DNA of 64,000 nt from Duganella aceris. GTDB lineage: Bacteria > Pseudomonadota > Gammaproteobacteria > Burkholderiales > Burkholderiaceae_D. The position numbers were made by a program, and so were the translations under genes. A model generated the notes under the pieces. It ran no database searches and was not told the origin of the DNA. It saw only the letters and a list, made by a program, of their open reading frames with translations. The stretch is taken from contig NZ_JAADJT010000001.1 of the NCBI RefSeq assembly GCF_011090165.1, positions 124,001 through 188,000 of the forward strand, written 5' to 3'. The first letter of the stretch is position 1. The number at the start of each line of letters is the position of its first letter. Positions 20,267-29,456 of this stretch are shown in pieces.

Positions 20267-22084
20267 TCAATCGGGCGCGCGCGTCACCCGGCACCACTGG
20301 TAGGGGTAGGGTTCCTTGCCGACCGCCGCCTGGTACACCACGCAACTGGCGGCATCGACGCCCAGCCCGAAGCGCGCCATGTCGCGGCCGGCGGTGCGGA
20401 CGATCTCGCGGTCCAGCGCGGCCAGGTCCAGCTGATGCTGCGGCGGCAAATCCAGCGTGCAGCCGCCGGACGGCAGGCCGCGCAGCGTGGCCTGGAAACG
20501 GATGTGCCGCATCAGCCAGGCCAGCTTGCCGCAGCCGGCCGCGTCGTCGGTCAGCCCCAGCGCCCGCGCGGCGGACAGCTTGCGCTGCAAGGCCGCCAGC
20601 TTTTCATTCTTGCTCGACGCCAGCATCACATAGTGCGGCCCCGGCCGCTCGGCGATGACGTCGCGCAAGCGCTGCAGATAGCCCGGCGATTCCGGCATGC
20701 CGCCCAGCCGCACCACCCGCGCCTGCGGCGGCATGAACATCGCCATCCAGCCCATCGGCGGATGCAGGTGGGCGATGAAGATCACGCTGGACGCCGGCGC
20801 GGCCATCGCCGGAACCTGGGCCTCGACGTTGCGGTCGGCCCACGGCGCATGGCCCCAGTTGGCGACCGGGAACACCGACAGCGCCAACAGCGCCACGCTC
20901 ACGCCCGCCAGGCGGCGCGCCAGCGGCGCCGACGCCACCACGCCGTGCCACAACAGCCAGATCACCAGCGGCGCGATCAGCTCCAGCGGCACCAGATAGC
21001 GCTGGATGCTGAACAGCCGCATCCACACCAGGTAGCCGATGCCGGTGAACAGCAGCACCAAGCCGCCGCGCGCGTCGGTGCCGGCGGTGCGGCGCCGCAG
21101 CCGCATCGCGATGAACAGCGCGCCCAGCAGATACATGACGGGCCAGAGCGCCAGCTTCATCGGCAGCTCGCCGACGCGCACCGGATCCAGCGCGAAGACG
21201 AACGGCCACAGCAGATTTTCCAGCAGGCCCCGCGGCAGGAAGATGCTGGCGATCACGCCGGCTTCGGGCGCGAGCGGACTGTGAAACAGGTTGTTAAATT
21301 GCGGGAACAGCGGATTGCCGAACACCTGCCACATCTTGAGGAACCACCAGCCGGCCGTCAGCGCGATGCCGCCCAGCACGCCGACGCCGAACACGAACGC
21401 CAGCCACAGCCGGCGCCACGGCGCCAGCGGGATCGCCAGCAAGGCCAGGCACATCGCCACCGCGTAGACCGCGTTGGTCAGCTTCAGACCGCTGGCCGCG
21501 CCCATCAACAAGCCGCCGCCCAGCGCGGCCAGCGCCGCCGCCGCGCCGGGACGGCGCATGGCGTCCCAGTGATGCACCAGCATCAACAGCGCGCCCAGCA
21601 CCGGCAATGCGGTCAGGTTGTCGCCCATGGTGTTGCCGAGCTCGCTCAGGAAGCCCGGCGTGAACATGCCGGCGCCGGCCAGCAACAGCGCGACGCGCCG
21701 GTCGCCGCACAAGCGCCGCGCCAGCGCCGCCAGCAGCACGAAGTTCAGCCCGTGCAACGCGCCCATGCAAAAACCGGCCAGGCGCGGCGGCAAGCAGCGG
21801 TTCAGCAGGTAATACGGCAGTTCCAGGGTCGGATTGAAATAGCTCTGGAACGCGCCGGGCGCCAGGTCGAAACCGATGCGGCCGTTGAGCAGCGCGTACA
21901 CGTTGTACAGGTGATAGTTGCGCATGTCCCAGCCATCGTCCTGGCCGCTGGCCAGCGACACCAGTCCCAGCAGCAAAGGCGCCAGCACGGCGGCGACCAG
22001 CCCGGCACGCGGATGGTTGAGGAAGGCGGTACGGCGCGCGCACCAGGCGTCCAGCGCCGCCAGTCGGACAAGGAGAACATCCAT
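20267..22084 (-). CDS. GT-C-like polytopic membrane glycosyltransferase, uncharacterised
   Basis: About 605 residues with ten or more hydrophobic segments and a soluble C-terminal domain. After TM1 it has SGQDDGWDMRNYHLYNVYAL, whose acidic pair in the first extracytoplasmic loop is where GT-C enzymes place their catalytic Asp. FNPTLELPYYLLNRCLPPR and ELGNTMGDNLTALP follow. The ATG at 22084 is chosen; a GTG at 22093 immediately after the upstream stop is also possible. It is the last gene of a minus-strand trio with GT2 and GtrA genes, so it is probably the periplasmic transferase that uses the flipped polyprenyl sugar. The acceptor is unknown. Confidence 0.7.
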   Translation of the reverse strand: MDVLLVRLAALDAWCARRTAFLNHPRAGLVAAVLAPLLLGLVSLASGQDDGWDMRNYHLYNVYALLNGRIGFDLAPGAFQSYFNPTLELPYYLLNRCLPPRLAGFCMGALHGLNFVLLAALARRLCGDRRVALLLAGAGMFTPGFLSELGNTMGDNLTALPVLGALLMLVHHWDAMRRPGAAAALAALGGGLLMGAASGLKLTNAVYAVAMCLALLAIPLAPWRRLWLAFVFGVGVLGGIALTAGWWFLKMWQVFGNPLFPQFNNLFHSPLAPEAGVIASIFLPRGLLENLLWPFVFALDPVRVGELPMKLALWPVMYLLGALFIAMRLRRRTAGTDARGGLVLLFTGIGYLVWMRLFSIQRYLVPLELIAPLVIWLLWHGVVASAPLARRLAGVSVALLALSVFPVANWGHAPWADRNVEAQVPAMAAPASSVIFIAHLHPPMGWMAMFMPPQARVVRLGGMPESPGYLQRLRDVIAERPGPHYVMLASSKNEKLAALQRKLSAARALGLTDDAAGCGKLAWLMRHIRFQATLRGLPSGGCTLDLPPQHQLDLAALDREIVRTAGRDMARFGLGVDAASCVVYQAAVGKEPYPYQWCRVTRAPD

Positions 22085-22093
22085 GCTGCTCAC

Positions 22094-22480
22094 TCAGGAT
22101 TTGAAGACGAGGTATTTGGCGCTCAGGAAGTTGACGCTCATGCCGGCCAGCGAGCCGACCGCCACGCCCAGCGCGGGCAGCCATGCCGCCGCCGGCAGCA
22201 GCCACAGCACCAGCGTGTAGGCGCCGAGGTTGAGCAGCGCGCCGCCGCTCATCGCACCCAGATAGCGCCACCACTCGGCCCATTGCGAGCCGGACGGGGT
22301 GAAGGTATAGCGGCGGTTGATGCGCCAGGTGACCAGCACCGCCGCCAGGAACGACAGCACGCGGCCGGTGTAATGGTCGCAACCCAGCGCCAGCGCGGCG
22401 TACAGCACGGCGACGTCCGCCGCCAGACCGATCACGCCGGTGGCGGCGAAGCGCAACAGCTGCGTGGCGGCTTTAGCCAT
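22094..22480 (-). CDS. GtrA-family polyprenyl-linked sugar flippase
   Basis: 128 residues with four membrane segments and the GtrA signature: FAATGVIGLAADVAVLYAAL near the start, TWRINRRYTF in the central loop and SVNFLSAKYLVFKS at the end. The start overlaps the stop of the upstream GT2 gene by 8 nt, so translation is probably coupled. GtrA proteins are thought to move bactoprenyl-phosphate glucose or similar across the inner membrane. Confidence 0.9.
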   Translation of the reverse strand: MAKAATQLLRFAATGVIGLAADVAVLYAALALGCDHYTGRVLSFLAAVLVTWRINRRYTFTPSGSQWAEWWRYLGAMSGGALLNLGAYTLVLWLLPAAAWLPALGVAVGSLAGMSVNFLSAKYLVFKS

Positions 22481-23408
22481 GTTCCGGCCGTCGCGGTGCG
22501 GCCACCGCCAGGTAGGCAAAGCGCTTCTGTTCCAGGCGGCCCTTGGTGACGGCGTCGAGCACGATGCCGCACACCAGCAGAATCACGCCCAGCAGCATCA
22601 TCGACGCGCACAGCGTGGCGGTCGGCAGCCTGGGCACCAGGCCGGTTTGCAGATAGGTGGCGACCAGCGGCTGCGACAGCAGCAACGACAACAGCACGCA
22701 GGTGCTGGCGAAGATCGAGAAGAAGGCCAACGGCCGCTCCGATTTGAACAAGCGCAAAATGGTGCCAAGGATGCGCACGCCGTCGCGATAGGTGTTGAGC
22801 TTGCTGACCGAGCCTTCGGGCCGCGACTTGTACACGGTGGACACTTCGGCCACCGGCATGCGCAACGCCAGCGAATGCACCGTCAGCTCGGTCTCGATCT
22901 CGAAGCCGGCCGAGTGCGCGGCGAACGATTTGACATAGCGGCGCGAGAACACCCGGTAACCCGACAGAATGTCGGTGAAGGTGCGGCCGAAGATGAACGA
23001 GACACAGCCGGTCAGCATCGCGTTGCCGAAGCGATGGCCGAGGCGATACGCGGCCTGTTCGGTGGTGACGCGGTTGCCGACCACCATGTCCAGCCCCTCG
23101 CCCAGCAAGCGATCGACCAGCTGCGGCGCCACGCTGGCGTCGTAGGTGTCGTCGCCGTCGACCATCACATAGGCGTCGGCCTCGATGTCGGCGAACATGC
23201 GGCGCACCACGCTGCCCTTGCCCTGCGCCGGCACGTTGCGCACCACCGCGCCCGCCTCGCGCGCGATGCGCGCCGTGTCGTCGGTGGAATTGTTGTCGAA
23301 CACATAGACTTGCGCCTGCGGCAGGTAGGTGTTGAAATCGCGCACGATGGCGGCGATCGTCAGCGCTTCGTTATAGCAGGGCACCAGGATGGCGATACGT
23401 GGAGTCAT
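22473..23408 (-). CDS. GT2 polyprenyl-phosphate glycosyltransferase (GtrB/DPM-like)
   Basis: 311 residues: an N-terminal GT-A domain (AILVPCYNEALTIA, then YVMVDGDDTYD with the DxD-type metal site) and two C-terminal membrane helices (about 230-255 and 265-290), as in GtrB and dolichyl-phosphate mannose synthases. It should load a sugar from a nucleotide donor onto undecaprenyl phosphate at the cytoplasmic face. It is first in an operon with GtrA and the GT-C-like gene, forming a synthesis, flipping and transfer set. Confidence 0.9.
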   Translation of the reverse strand: MTPRIAILVPCYNEALTIAAIVRDFNTYLPQAQVYVFDNNSTDDTARIAREAGAVVRNVPAQGKGSVVRRMFADIEADAYVMVDGDDTYDASVAPQLVDRLLGEGLDMVVGNRVTTEQAAYRLGHRFGNAMLTGCVSFIFGRTFTDILSGYRVFSRRYVKSFAAHSAGFEIETELTVHSLALRMPVAEVSTVYKSRPEGSVSKLNTYRDGVRILGTILRLFKSERPLAFFSIFASTCVLLSLLLSQPLVATYLQTGLVPRLPTATLCASMMLLGVILLVCGIVLDAVTKGRLEQKRFAYLAVAAPRRPEHG

Positions 23409-23491
23409 GACGCGGGTTGGTGGTAGTGAACAAGGCAGCTATTATAACTTCATCCAAAATTTTGTTATGAAAAAGGAAAAATTGTCGTTCC

Positions 23492-24715
23492 GTGAAGCAC
23501 CGGATATTGATTGACGCCCACTGGCGCGGCTGCAATACTGGGATATCGCAGCTCGTACTGGACGCCATGACCGCACCACGCGCCTCGCTCAAAAGCGACG
23601 GCAGGTTTTCGCTCAACTGGGGCTATCTCAACGCGATCGCCAACGGCGTGTCGGCGATCGACCTGGGCGCGCTGGCCTTGCGCAACCTGCACGACGCGCG
23701 CCAGTTCGTGCGCGAATACGGTTTCGACCTGGACCAGCCGGCGGCGCCGGCGCTGATCCGCAAGGCGCACCGCGAAGCGGTCGATTTCATCCTGTGCAGT
23801 TTTCTCGCCCCCGGCCAGGCGGCGCTGATCCCGCCCGAGGTGTCGCATCCCGACGATCCGCTGCAGCTGCTGGTGTACGCCTCGCTGCGCGGCCAGCAGG
23901 TCGACGCGCGGCGCATGTGGTCGTGCGCGGTGCTGAAGGTGATGCACGGTATCTTCTACATCGACAACAACCTCAAGCTGCGCCACTTCCACGCCATCCG
24001 CGCCCAGGTGTTCGGCTCGCTCGACGAGGTGATCCTGCACGACGGCGAGCGCCACTACCTCAGCGACGGCGAGATCTGCCTGCCGATGCTGCACTACGAC
24101 CGCAAGGACAACAAGGGCCGCAACAGCATCCTGCTCAAGCTGCTGCAAAAAGCCGCTTACCTGGCGGCCGACATCTTCGACCATCTGGGCGTGCGGCTGG
24201 TGTTCGCCACCCGCTTCGAATGCCTGCTGGCCCTGCGCAGCCTGCAGCGCGCGCACTTGCTGTCGGTCACCAACGTCGACGCCGGCCGCACCCGCAACAC
24301 CCTGCTCGATCTCGACGCGGCCAAGCAGATCTTCACCAAGTACCGTGCCCGCCTCGAGCACAGCGACGAGTATCCGCTGGCGCTGCTGCGGATCATGGAC
24401 GCCGAGCTGGCCGAACTGTCGCAGCCGCAGACCCGCTGCGACAACCCGCACAGCGGCGAAGGCTTCAGCAGCATCCAGATCACGGTGCGCAAGATGATCC
24501 ACGTGCAGCAGCTGGACGCCGCGCCGGAGCAGGATTACGACGTCGGCTTCTTCTTCGAGTACGAGATCCAGCTGATGGACGAGGCCAGCTACCAGCGCAG
24601 CCTGAGCGGTCCGGCCAGCCACGACGCCTACAAGCGGCGCCAGCTGGACACCGCGCGCGGCCGCGTGTTCGGCCGCGACCTGATCCGCTGGATCGAGCGC
24701 CAGCCCGCCGTCTAG
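23492..24715 (+). CDS. Conserved-looking cytoplasmic protein of unknown function
   Basis: 407 residues, no signal peptide or membrane segment. Visible stretches are NWGYLNAIANGVSAIDLGAL, LRHFHAIRAQVFGSLDEVI, YDRKDNKGRNSILLKLLQKA and EGFSSIQITVRKMIHVQQ; the composition is that of a folded soluble protein. It may belong to an uncharacterised family (TIGR04552 comes to mind), but I cannot confirm this. The start is uncertain: GTG at 23492 has AAGGA 14 nt away, which is long; the next candidate is ATG at 23567. It is divergent from the GT2 gene. No function is proposed. Confidence 0.65.
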   Translation: MKHRILIDAHWRGCNTGISQLVLDAMTAPRASLKSDGRFSLNWGYLNAIANGVSAIDLGALALRNLHDARQFVREYGFDLDQPAAPALIRKAHREAVDFILCSFLAPGQAALIPPEVSHPDDPLQLLVYASLRGQQVDARRMWSCAVLKVMHGIFYIDNNLKLRHFHAIRAQVFGSLDEVILHDGERHYLSDGEICLPMLHYDRKDNKGRNSILLKLLQKAAYLAADIFDHLGVRLVFATRFECLLALRSLQRAHLLSVTNVDAGRTRNTLLDLDAAKQIFTKYRARLEHSDEYPLALLRIMDAELAELSQPQTRCDNPHSGEGFSSIQITVRKMIHVQQLDAAPEQDYDVGFFFEYEIQLMDEASYQRSLSGPASHDAYKRRQLDTARGRVFGRDLIRWIERQPAV

Positions 24716-24765
24716 CGGTGCGCCGCCGATCCGCGCGCCGCCCTACCATGGAGCAGGAGGCAACG

Positions 24766-25770
24766 ATGAAGAGAACCCTTGCAATGTGGATCGGCGCCGC
24801 CGCCGTTGGCGCGGCCGCCCAGACGCCGACGCCGCCCCCGCAGCCGCCGACGCGGGTGACCGTCAGCGCGCCGCGCGACCCGGTCGACAAGTCGTATCGC
24901 AAGATGATCGCCGGCATGGACCGCTTCGAACGCGACCACGCGCTGGCGCCGCAGGCGACGCTGCGCTTCCAGCTGCTGCCGCGCCTGCCCAGCACGCGGC
25001 TCGACGGCATCACCCTGCGCGTGGTCGGCGACACCACGGCGCTGCCGGTGGCGGTCGCGCCCGACCACACCTTCACGCTGCCGCGCGACGCGCTGGCGCT
25101 GCGGCAGGACGCGGCGCTGCTCGCCAGCAGCAAGACCGCGACGCTGACCTGGCGCGCCCAGGTGCGCAGTCCGGACGTGCCGCCCGGCATGCGCCGCCTC
25201 GGCGACCTGCGGCTCGAATGCCGGGTCGGGGTCGAGGCCGGGCTGCTGTCGAACAACTCGCGCCTGTTCGCCTGGCTGGGCGAGGTGCTGACCGACCCCG
25301 ACCGCGTCTGCTCCGCGCCCGACGGCAACTACCTGCTATTCGCCGAACGGCCGCTGTTCAGCGTCACCCTGCGCGACGGCGCCCGCATCGCCACCTTGCC
25401 GCTGGCCGCGCTGTACGCCGGCGGCACGCAGACGCCGGCCACCCTGCCCTTCTGCGATTGCCAGGTCTTGCTGGACCGCAGCTACTACGCGCCGCTGTGG
25501 GACCGCGCCTGGTCCGACGACACGCTGCTGTCGTTCGAGGACATCGACGCCCCGCCCGGCCCGCTGAACGCCGCGGTCGCGCCCGACCACCGCAGCGTCG
25601 AGCAGATGCGCGCCAGGCTGGGGCCGGCGGCGCAGATGATCGAGTTCGACAGCGGCTATCAGGTGTGGCGCTACGCCTACCCGTCGGCCGGCAAGGGCCT
25701 GGCGGAATTCGTGGTGCTGTTCGGCGCCGACGGTCTGGCGCGCAAGGCACGATTGAGCGAAGCCTTGTAA
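24766..25770 (+). CDS. Exported protein with possible C-terminal BamE/OmlA-like domain
   Basis: 334 residues starting with an AGGAGG-supported ATG and a short Ala-rich signal region, then a Pro-rich stretch (TPTPPPQPPTRV). The central part is beta-rich with Cys pairs (RVCSAPDG, LPFCDCQVLL). The end, LGPAAQMIEFDSGYQVWRY followed by a strand with GLAEFVVLFGADGLARKAR, has the pattern of SmpA/OmlA (BamE) modules. That match is by eye only. The gene is open further upstream in frame, but that is antisense-type noise across the previous gene. Likely periplasmic; role unknown. Confidence 0.65.
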   Translation: MKRTLAMWIGAAAVGAAAQTPTPPPQPPTRVTVSAPRDPVDKSYRKMIAGMDRFERDHALAPQATLRFQLLPRLPSTRLDGITLRVVGDTTALPVAVAPDHTFTLPRDALALRQDAALLASSKTATLTWRAQVRSPDVPPGMRRLGDLRLECRVGVEAGLLSNNSRLFAWLGEVLTDPDRVCSAPDGNYLLFAERPLFSVTLRDGARIATLPLAALYAGGTQTPATLPFCDCQVLLDRSYYAPLWDRAWSDDTLLSFEDIDAPPGPLNAAVAPDHRSVEQMRARLGPAAQMIEFDSGYQVWRYAYPSAGKGLAEFVVLFGADGLARKARLSEAL

Positions 25771-25799
25771 TGGCGGCGGTGTTGGATCATCATGGACGC

Positions 25800-26249
25800 A
25801 TGAAAACCTCCCTCGGCACGCTGTCGCGCCTGGCTCCGGCCAGCCTGCTGATCCTGGTCGCCTGCGCCGGTGCGCAAGCGCCGCCGACGCCGTCCGCATC
25901 GCCGCCGGCCGGGCCGGAAGCCACCGCCGCGCTGTGGCGGCAAGTCCAGAAGGCGAACGCCGACACCGCGTGCGACGGCGACAGCCAATGCCACAGCCTG
26001 GGCGTCGGCGCCAAGGCCTGCGGCGGGCCGGAGCGCTACCTGGCCTGGTCCAGCAAGCAAAGCGACGGCGCCGCGCTGAAGGCGCTGGCGGAACAGCACA
26101 GCGCCGCGCGCCGCGCCGACGACGCGCGCGCGGCCATGATGTCGACCTGCTCGCTGGTCAGCGATCCCGGCGCCGTCTGCCGCGCCGGCCGCTGCGTGCT
26201 GAACGCCGCGTCGCCGGGCTCGCCCGGCGGTCCAGCGAACCAGAAATAA
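25800..26249 (+). CDS. Cysteine-rich lipoprotein of unknown function
   Basis: 149 residues with a lipoprotein signal (LLILVACAG; lipobox LVAC). The mature part has six further Cys in a pattern CDGDSQCHSLGVGAKACGG, then CSLV, CRAGRC, likely three disulfides. Small proteins with a CDxDxQCxxxxVGxxACGGP motif are found in several proteobacteria; none has a known role that I can name. It starts 29 nt after the preceding exported protein and probably shares its transcript. The ATG at 25800 is preferred to 25771 because it places the signal sequence at the N-terminus. Confidence 0.7.
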   Translation: MKTSLGTLSRLAPASLLILVACAGAQAPPTPSASPPAGPEATAALWRQVQKANADTACDGDSQCHSLGVGAKACGGPERYLAWSSKQSDGAALKALAEQHSAARRADDARAAMMSTCSLVSDPGAVCRAGRCVLNAASPGSPGGPANQK

Positions 26250-26252
26250 AAA

Positions 26253-26280
26253 AAGCCCCGCACATTGCTGTGCGGGGCTT
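26253..26280 (-). terminator. Intrinsic terminator of the subtilase gene
   Basis: 11-bp perfect stem AAGCCCCGCAC / GTGCGGGGCTT with a 6-nt loop. Read leftward it is followed by a run of T (A-run 26246-26254 on the plus strand), so it serves the minus-strand gene ending at 26298; it may also slow rightward transcripts. Confidence 0.88.
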
Positions 26281-26297
26281 CGATTGCCGGCCAAGGA

Positions 26298-29200
26298 TTA
26301 GAAGGCCAGGCGTTCCTTGTCGCGCGAGTTTTTAAACAGCGGCAGCGGATCGGTGGTGTCGATCTCGACCTGGGTCGAGCCCTGGAAGGCGCCGTTCAGC
26401 AGGAAGTTCACCATGCCGAAGTAGCGTTTGCCGACCGGCAGCGCCGACCAGCTCATGCCGACCGTCGCGGTACCGCCGATGGTAGCCGCGCCCGGCACGT
26501 TGACCTTGAAGTTACCAGCGGTCGACGTCGGTTGCAGAACCCAGCTCGACAGCTTGTAGTTCGCCGAACCGCCCACCGGCGCGTAGCCGATCACGCACAC
26601 TTTGTAGGTGCCGGCCGCCGGAGCGTTCAGCACCACCGACTCGTTGGCGGTCCCGCCGCCGCTGCTGCCCACCACCGAGGTGCCGGTGATGACCACCAGG
26701 TCGAGGTCGGACACGCCGCCGCCGCTGGTGTCCTCGTCATACAGCGAGAAGCGCGCCGCCAGGGTGCCGGCCGGAATCGTCACCGTATGCAGGTTGACGC
26801 CGGTGGCGCCGCCCGCATAGCACTGGTTGGAGGTGTTGGCGTTGGTGTTGGCCTGTCCGACGACACGGCTTTCCACGGTGGCCGGCGCCAGCGCCTTGAC
26901 CGCGCTCATCGCGCCGCTGAAGCCGGTGCCGACGGTCAGGATCTTGCTGCCGGTGGCCGCTTCGCTGGACACGATGGCCGGGGCCGCCAGCGCGCTGCCG
27001 CGCACCGTCAGCGGGCTGCGCACGGTATGGGTGCCGTCGGTCCAGACCAGCTTGCCGTAGGCCCAGGTGTCGATCGGCGCGGTGGTGCGCGTGACCTTGA
27101 CCGTGAAGGTGCCGGAGGCGCCGGCGCCGAGCGTCAGCGTGGCCGGCGACACCACCACCGTGTAGCCGGGAACGGCGGCGCTGGCGTTGTAGGTGGCGCG
27201 GGCGTCGCCGACGTTGGTGACGGTGCGGGTCAGCGTCATCGAACCAAGCACGTTGCCAGCGGTCAGCGAGGCCAGGTTCAGATTCTGCGCCGCGATGCCG
27301 CCACCGGCTGCGCTGCATTGGGCGGTGGTGTAGACCTGACCCTGGCCGCACATGAAGCGGATGTATTCGATCGGCTGGATGTCGTACACCAGGCCCGGGT
27401 CGGCGGCCGTGGTCGGTGCGATGTGGCCGGCGCCCTGGCCCCATGGCAGGGTGCCGGTGGTGCGCGCGGTGGCGTCCCAGGCTACCGCGCCGTTCAGACC
27501 GTCGCTATAGGTGTCGGTGGCGGTGGTCATCAGGGCCGACTTGATGGCGGCCGGGGTCCAGCCCGGATGACGCTGTTTCAGCAGCGCGGCGATGCCGGCC
27601 ACGTGCGGCGAGGCCATCGAGGTACCGGTGTAGAACGCCCAGTCGGTGGCGGGCGCCACGCCGCCGGCGGCCACGGCGTTGCGCTGCGCCGGGGTCAGGT
27701 CGGCGGAGACGGCGGCCAGGATGTCGGTGCCCGGCGCGGTCAGGTCGGGCTTGAGGATGTTGGCGTTGGCCACGTTCGGTCCGCGCGACGAGGAGCCGTT
27801 CATGATCGGCGCCTTGACGGCCGGATCGAAGGTCGGACGCGTGTTGTTCAGCGCGGCGGTGCCGGCGTTGCTGGCGGCGATGTAATCCTTGACGATCTTG
27901 CCGTTTTCCTTGGTGATGTGCAGCGTCGAAATGCTGTGCGGCTGGTTGATGATGGTCGCGTTGCCGCCCTCGACGTTGGCGATGATCACGCCGACCGCGC
28001 CGGCGTTCTTGCCGTTCGCGCTCTTGTTGACCAGCACGTTGTTGCCGCGGTCGCAGACCAGCACCTTGCCGGCCACCTTGGCCGGATCGAGCAGCGGTGC
28101 GACGCTGTCGGCGGCGCCGAAGCATTGCGCCAGGGTGGCCGGGTTGGCGCCGGCCAGGCCGGCGTCCTTGGCCAGGATCAGCGTGGCCGGCGGGGTGTTG
28201 GCGTTGCTCGACGCGCCGGTGACCTTGGTGCCGCTGCCCAGCACGGCGTCGGCCAGGTAGATGCGGTCGTGGGTCGAGTTGCCGACGGTGGTCAGCCATG
28301 GGCTGATATGCGACACTGGCGCCGGCGCGGTGGCGGTCGGGCCGGAATTGCCGGCCGAGGCGGCGACGAACACGCCGGCCGCGGCGGCGCCGAAGAAGGC
28401 TTGTTCGGTCGCTTCGTCGAAGGCGCCGCCGCCGGCGCTTGGGCCGATCGAGAAGTTGATGACGTTGACGCCGTCCTTGACCGCCTGGTTGATCGCCGAG
28501 ACGCTGTTGGAGGTGGCGCAGCCGTTCTTGGCGGTGACGCCGTCGGTCCAGCACACCTTGTAGGCGGCGATGCGCGCGCGCGGCGCCATGCCGGTGATCT
28601 TGCCCAGGTTGACGCCGTTGGTGGTGACGGTCACGCCGGCATTGCCGCCGGCGGTGCTGGCGGTGTGGTCGCCGTGGCCGCCTTCGCCGCTGGAACCGCC
28701 CACCGAGTCACGCGGCGAGTTGAATTCGCTCCAGTGCAGCGTCTGGGCGGCAGGCTTGTAGAAACGCGCGCCGATCAGCTTGTTGTTGCAGTTCTGTACG
28801 CCGAAGCCTTCGCCGGTGTCGCAGGCGCCCTTCCAGCTGGCCGGCGGCGCGTCGTAGACGCGGGTGGCGCCGCTGTGGCTCGGATTGCCGCTCTCGTCGA
28901 CGCGGTCGGCAAAGCTCGGCTGCTCTGGCCAGATGCCGCCGTCGACGATGCCGATGACGATGTTCTCGCCGGCCGCGCCCTTGCCGCCCAGCTGTTCCCA
29001 CAGGCCGCCGGCCTTGTCCAGACCCAGGAAGGCCGGGGTGTAGCTGGTGTCCATCTGCATGATGGAGTCGGCGGTGATGGCGGCGACGCCGGCGTTTTTC
29101 TTCAGCGCGCGCACCTCGTCGTCGGTCAGCAGCGCCGAGAAGCCGTTGAACACGACGTCGTATTTGTTGGTGATCTCGGCCGCGTTGACGGTGTTGATGA

Positions 29201-29441
29201 CGGCCGCCTGCTTGGTTTCCAGATAGCTGATGTAGGCTTGCACTTCGGCCGCGTCGACGTTCAGGCGCTGGCCCTGGGCCGGCATGGTGGCGGCCAGGCC
29301 GGCGACCTGGCCGGTGTAGGTGGCGGCCGGCTTGTCGGTCAGTTGCACGATGTAGGAACGGCGTTCGGTGTCGGCCGAGGCGGTGACCGCCAGCGTGGAC
29401 AACAACACCAGGACAGCGGTGGAGATAGGACGGAGTTTCAT
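26298..29441 (-). CDS. Secreted S8 (subtilisin-like) serine peptidase, multidomain
   Basis: 1047 residues: signal peptide (1-23), inhibitor I9 propeptide (about 28-130), subtilisin domain with catalytic D167 (GIVDGGIW), H259 (GHGDHTAS) and S608 (GTSMASPHVAG), interrupted by a protease-associated (PA) domain at about 400-520. A fibronectin-like domain follows (SLTAGNVLGSMTLTRTVTNV) and a C-terminal region with a pre-peptidase-like beta sandwich (about 860-960). This layout is that of large secreted subtilases of the plant-type S8 branch. It begins 15 nt after the PEP-CTERM gene, with AAGGAAA before the ATG, so both are likely one operon. It should degrade extracellular protein. Confidence 0.93.
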   Translation of the reverse strand: MKLRPISTAVLVLLSTLAVTASADTERRSYIVQLTDKPAATYTGQVAGLAATMPAQGQRLNVDAAEVQAYISYLETKQAAVINTVNAAEITNKYDVVFNGFSALLTDDEVRALKKNAGVAAITADSIMQMDTSYTPAFLGLDKAGGLWEQLGGKGAAGENIVIGIVDGGIWPEQPSFADRVDESGNPSHSGATRVYDAPPASWKGACDTGEGFGVQNCNNKLIGARFYKPAAQTLHWSEFNSPRDSVGGSSGEGGHGDHTASTAGGNAGVTVTTNGVNLGKITGMAPRARIAAYKVCWTDGVTAKNGCATSNSVSAINQAVKDGVNVINFSIGPSAGGGAFDEATEQAFFGAAAAGVFVAASAGNSGPTATAPAPVSHISPWLTTVGNSTHDRIYLADAVLGSGTKVTGASSNANTPPATLILAKDAGLAGANPATLAQCFGAADSVAPLLDPAKVAGKVLVCDRGNNVLVNKSANGKNAGAVGVIIANVEGGNATIINQPHSISTLHITKENGKIVKDYIAASNAGTAALNNTRPTFDPAVKAPIMNGSSSRGPNVANANILKPDLTAPGTDILAAVSADLTPAQRNAVAAGGVAPATDWAFYTGTSMASPHVAGIAALLKQRHPGWTPAAIKSALMTTATDTYSDGLNGAVAWDATARTTGTLPWGQGAGHIAPTTAADPGLVYDIQPIEYIRFMCGQGQVYTTAQCSAAGGGIAAQNLNLASLTAGNVLGSMTLTRTVTNVGDARATYNASAAVPGYTVVVSPATLTLGAGASGTFTVKVTRTTAPIDTWAYGKLVWTDGTHTVRSPLTVRGSALAAPAIVSSEAATGSKILTVGTGFSGAMSAVKALAPATVESRVVGQANTNANTSNQCYAGGATGVNLHTVTIPAGTLAARFSLYDEDTSGGGVSDLDLVVITGTSVVGSSGGGTANESVVLNAPAAGTYKVCVIGYAPVGGSANYKLSSWVLQPTSTAGNFKVNVPGAATIGGTATVGMSWSALPVGKRYFGMVNFLLNGAFQGSTQVEIDTTDPLPLFKNSRDKERLAF

Positions 29442-29456
29442 GTTCGGTTTCCTTGC

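Noticed and set aside
23467-23514. 15-codon open frame (MKKEKLSFREAPDID) before the 407-residue protein, possible leader peptide
   Set aside because: No ribosome site in front and no attenuator structure; probably chance.
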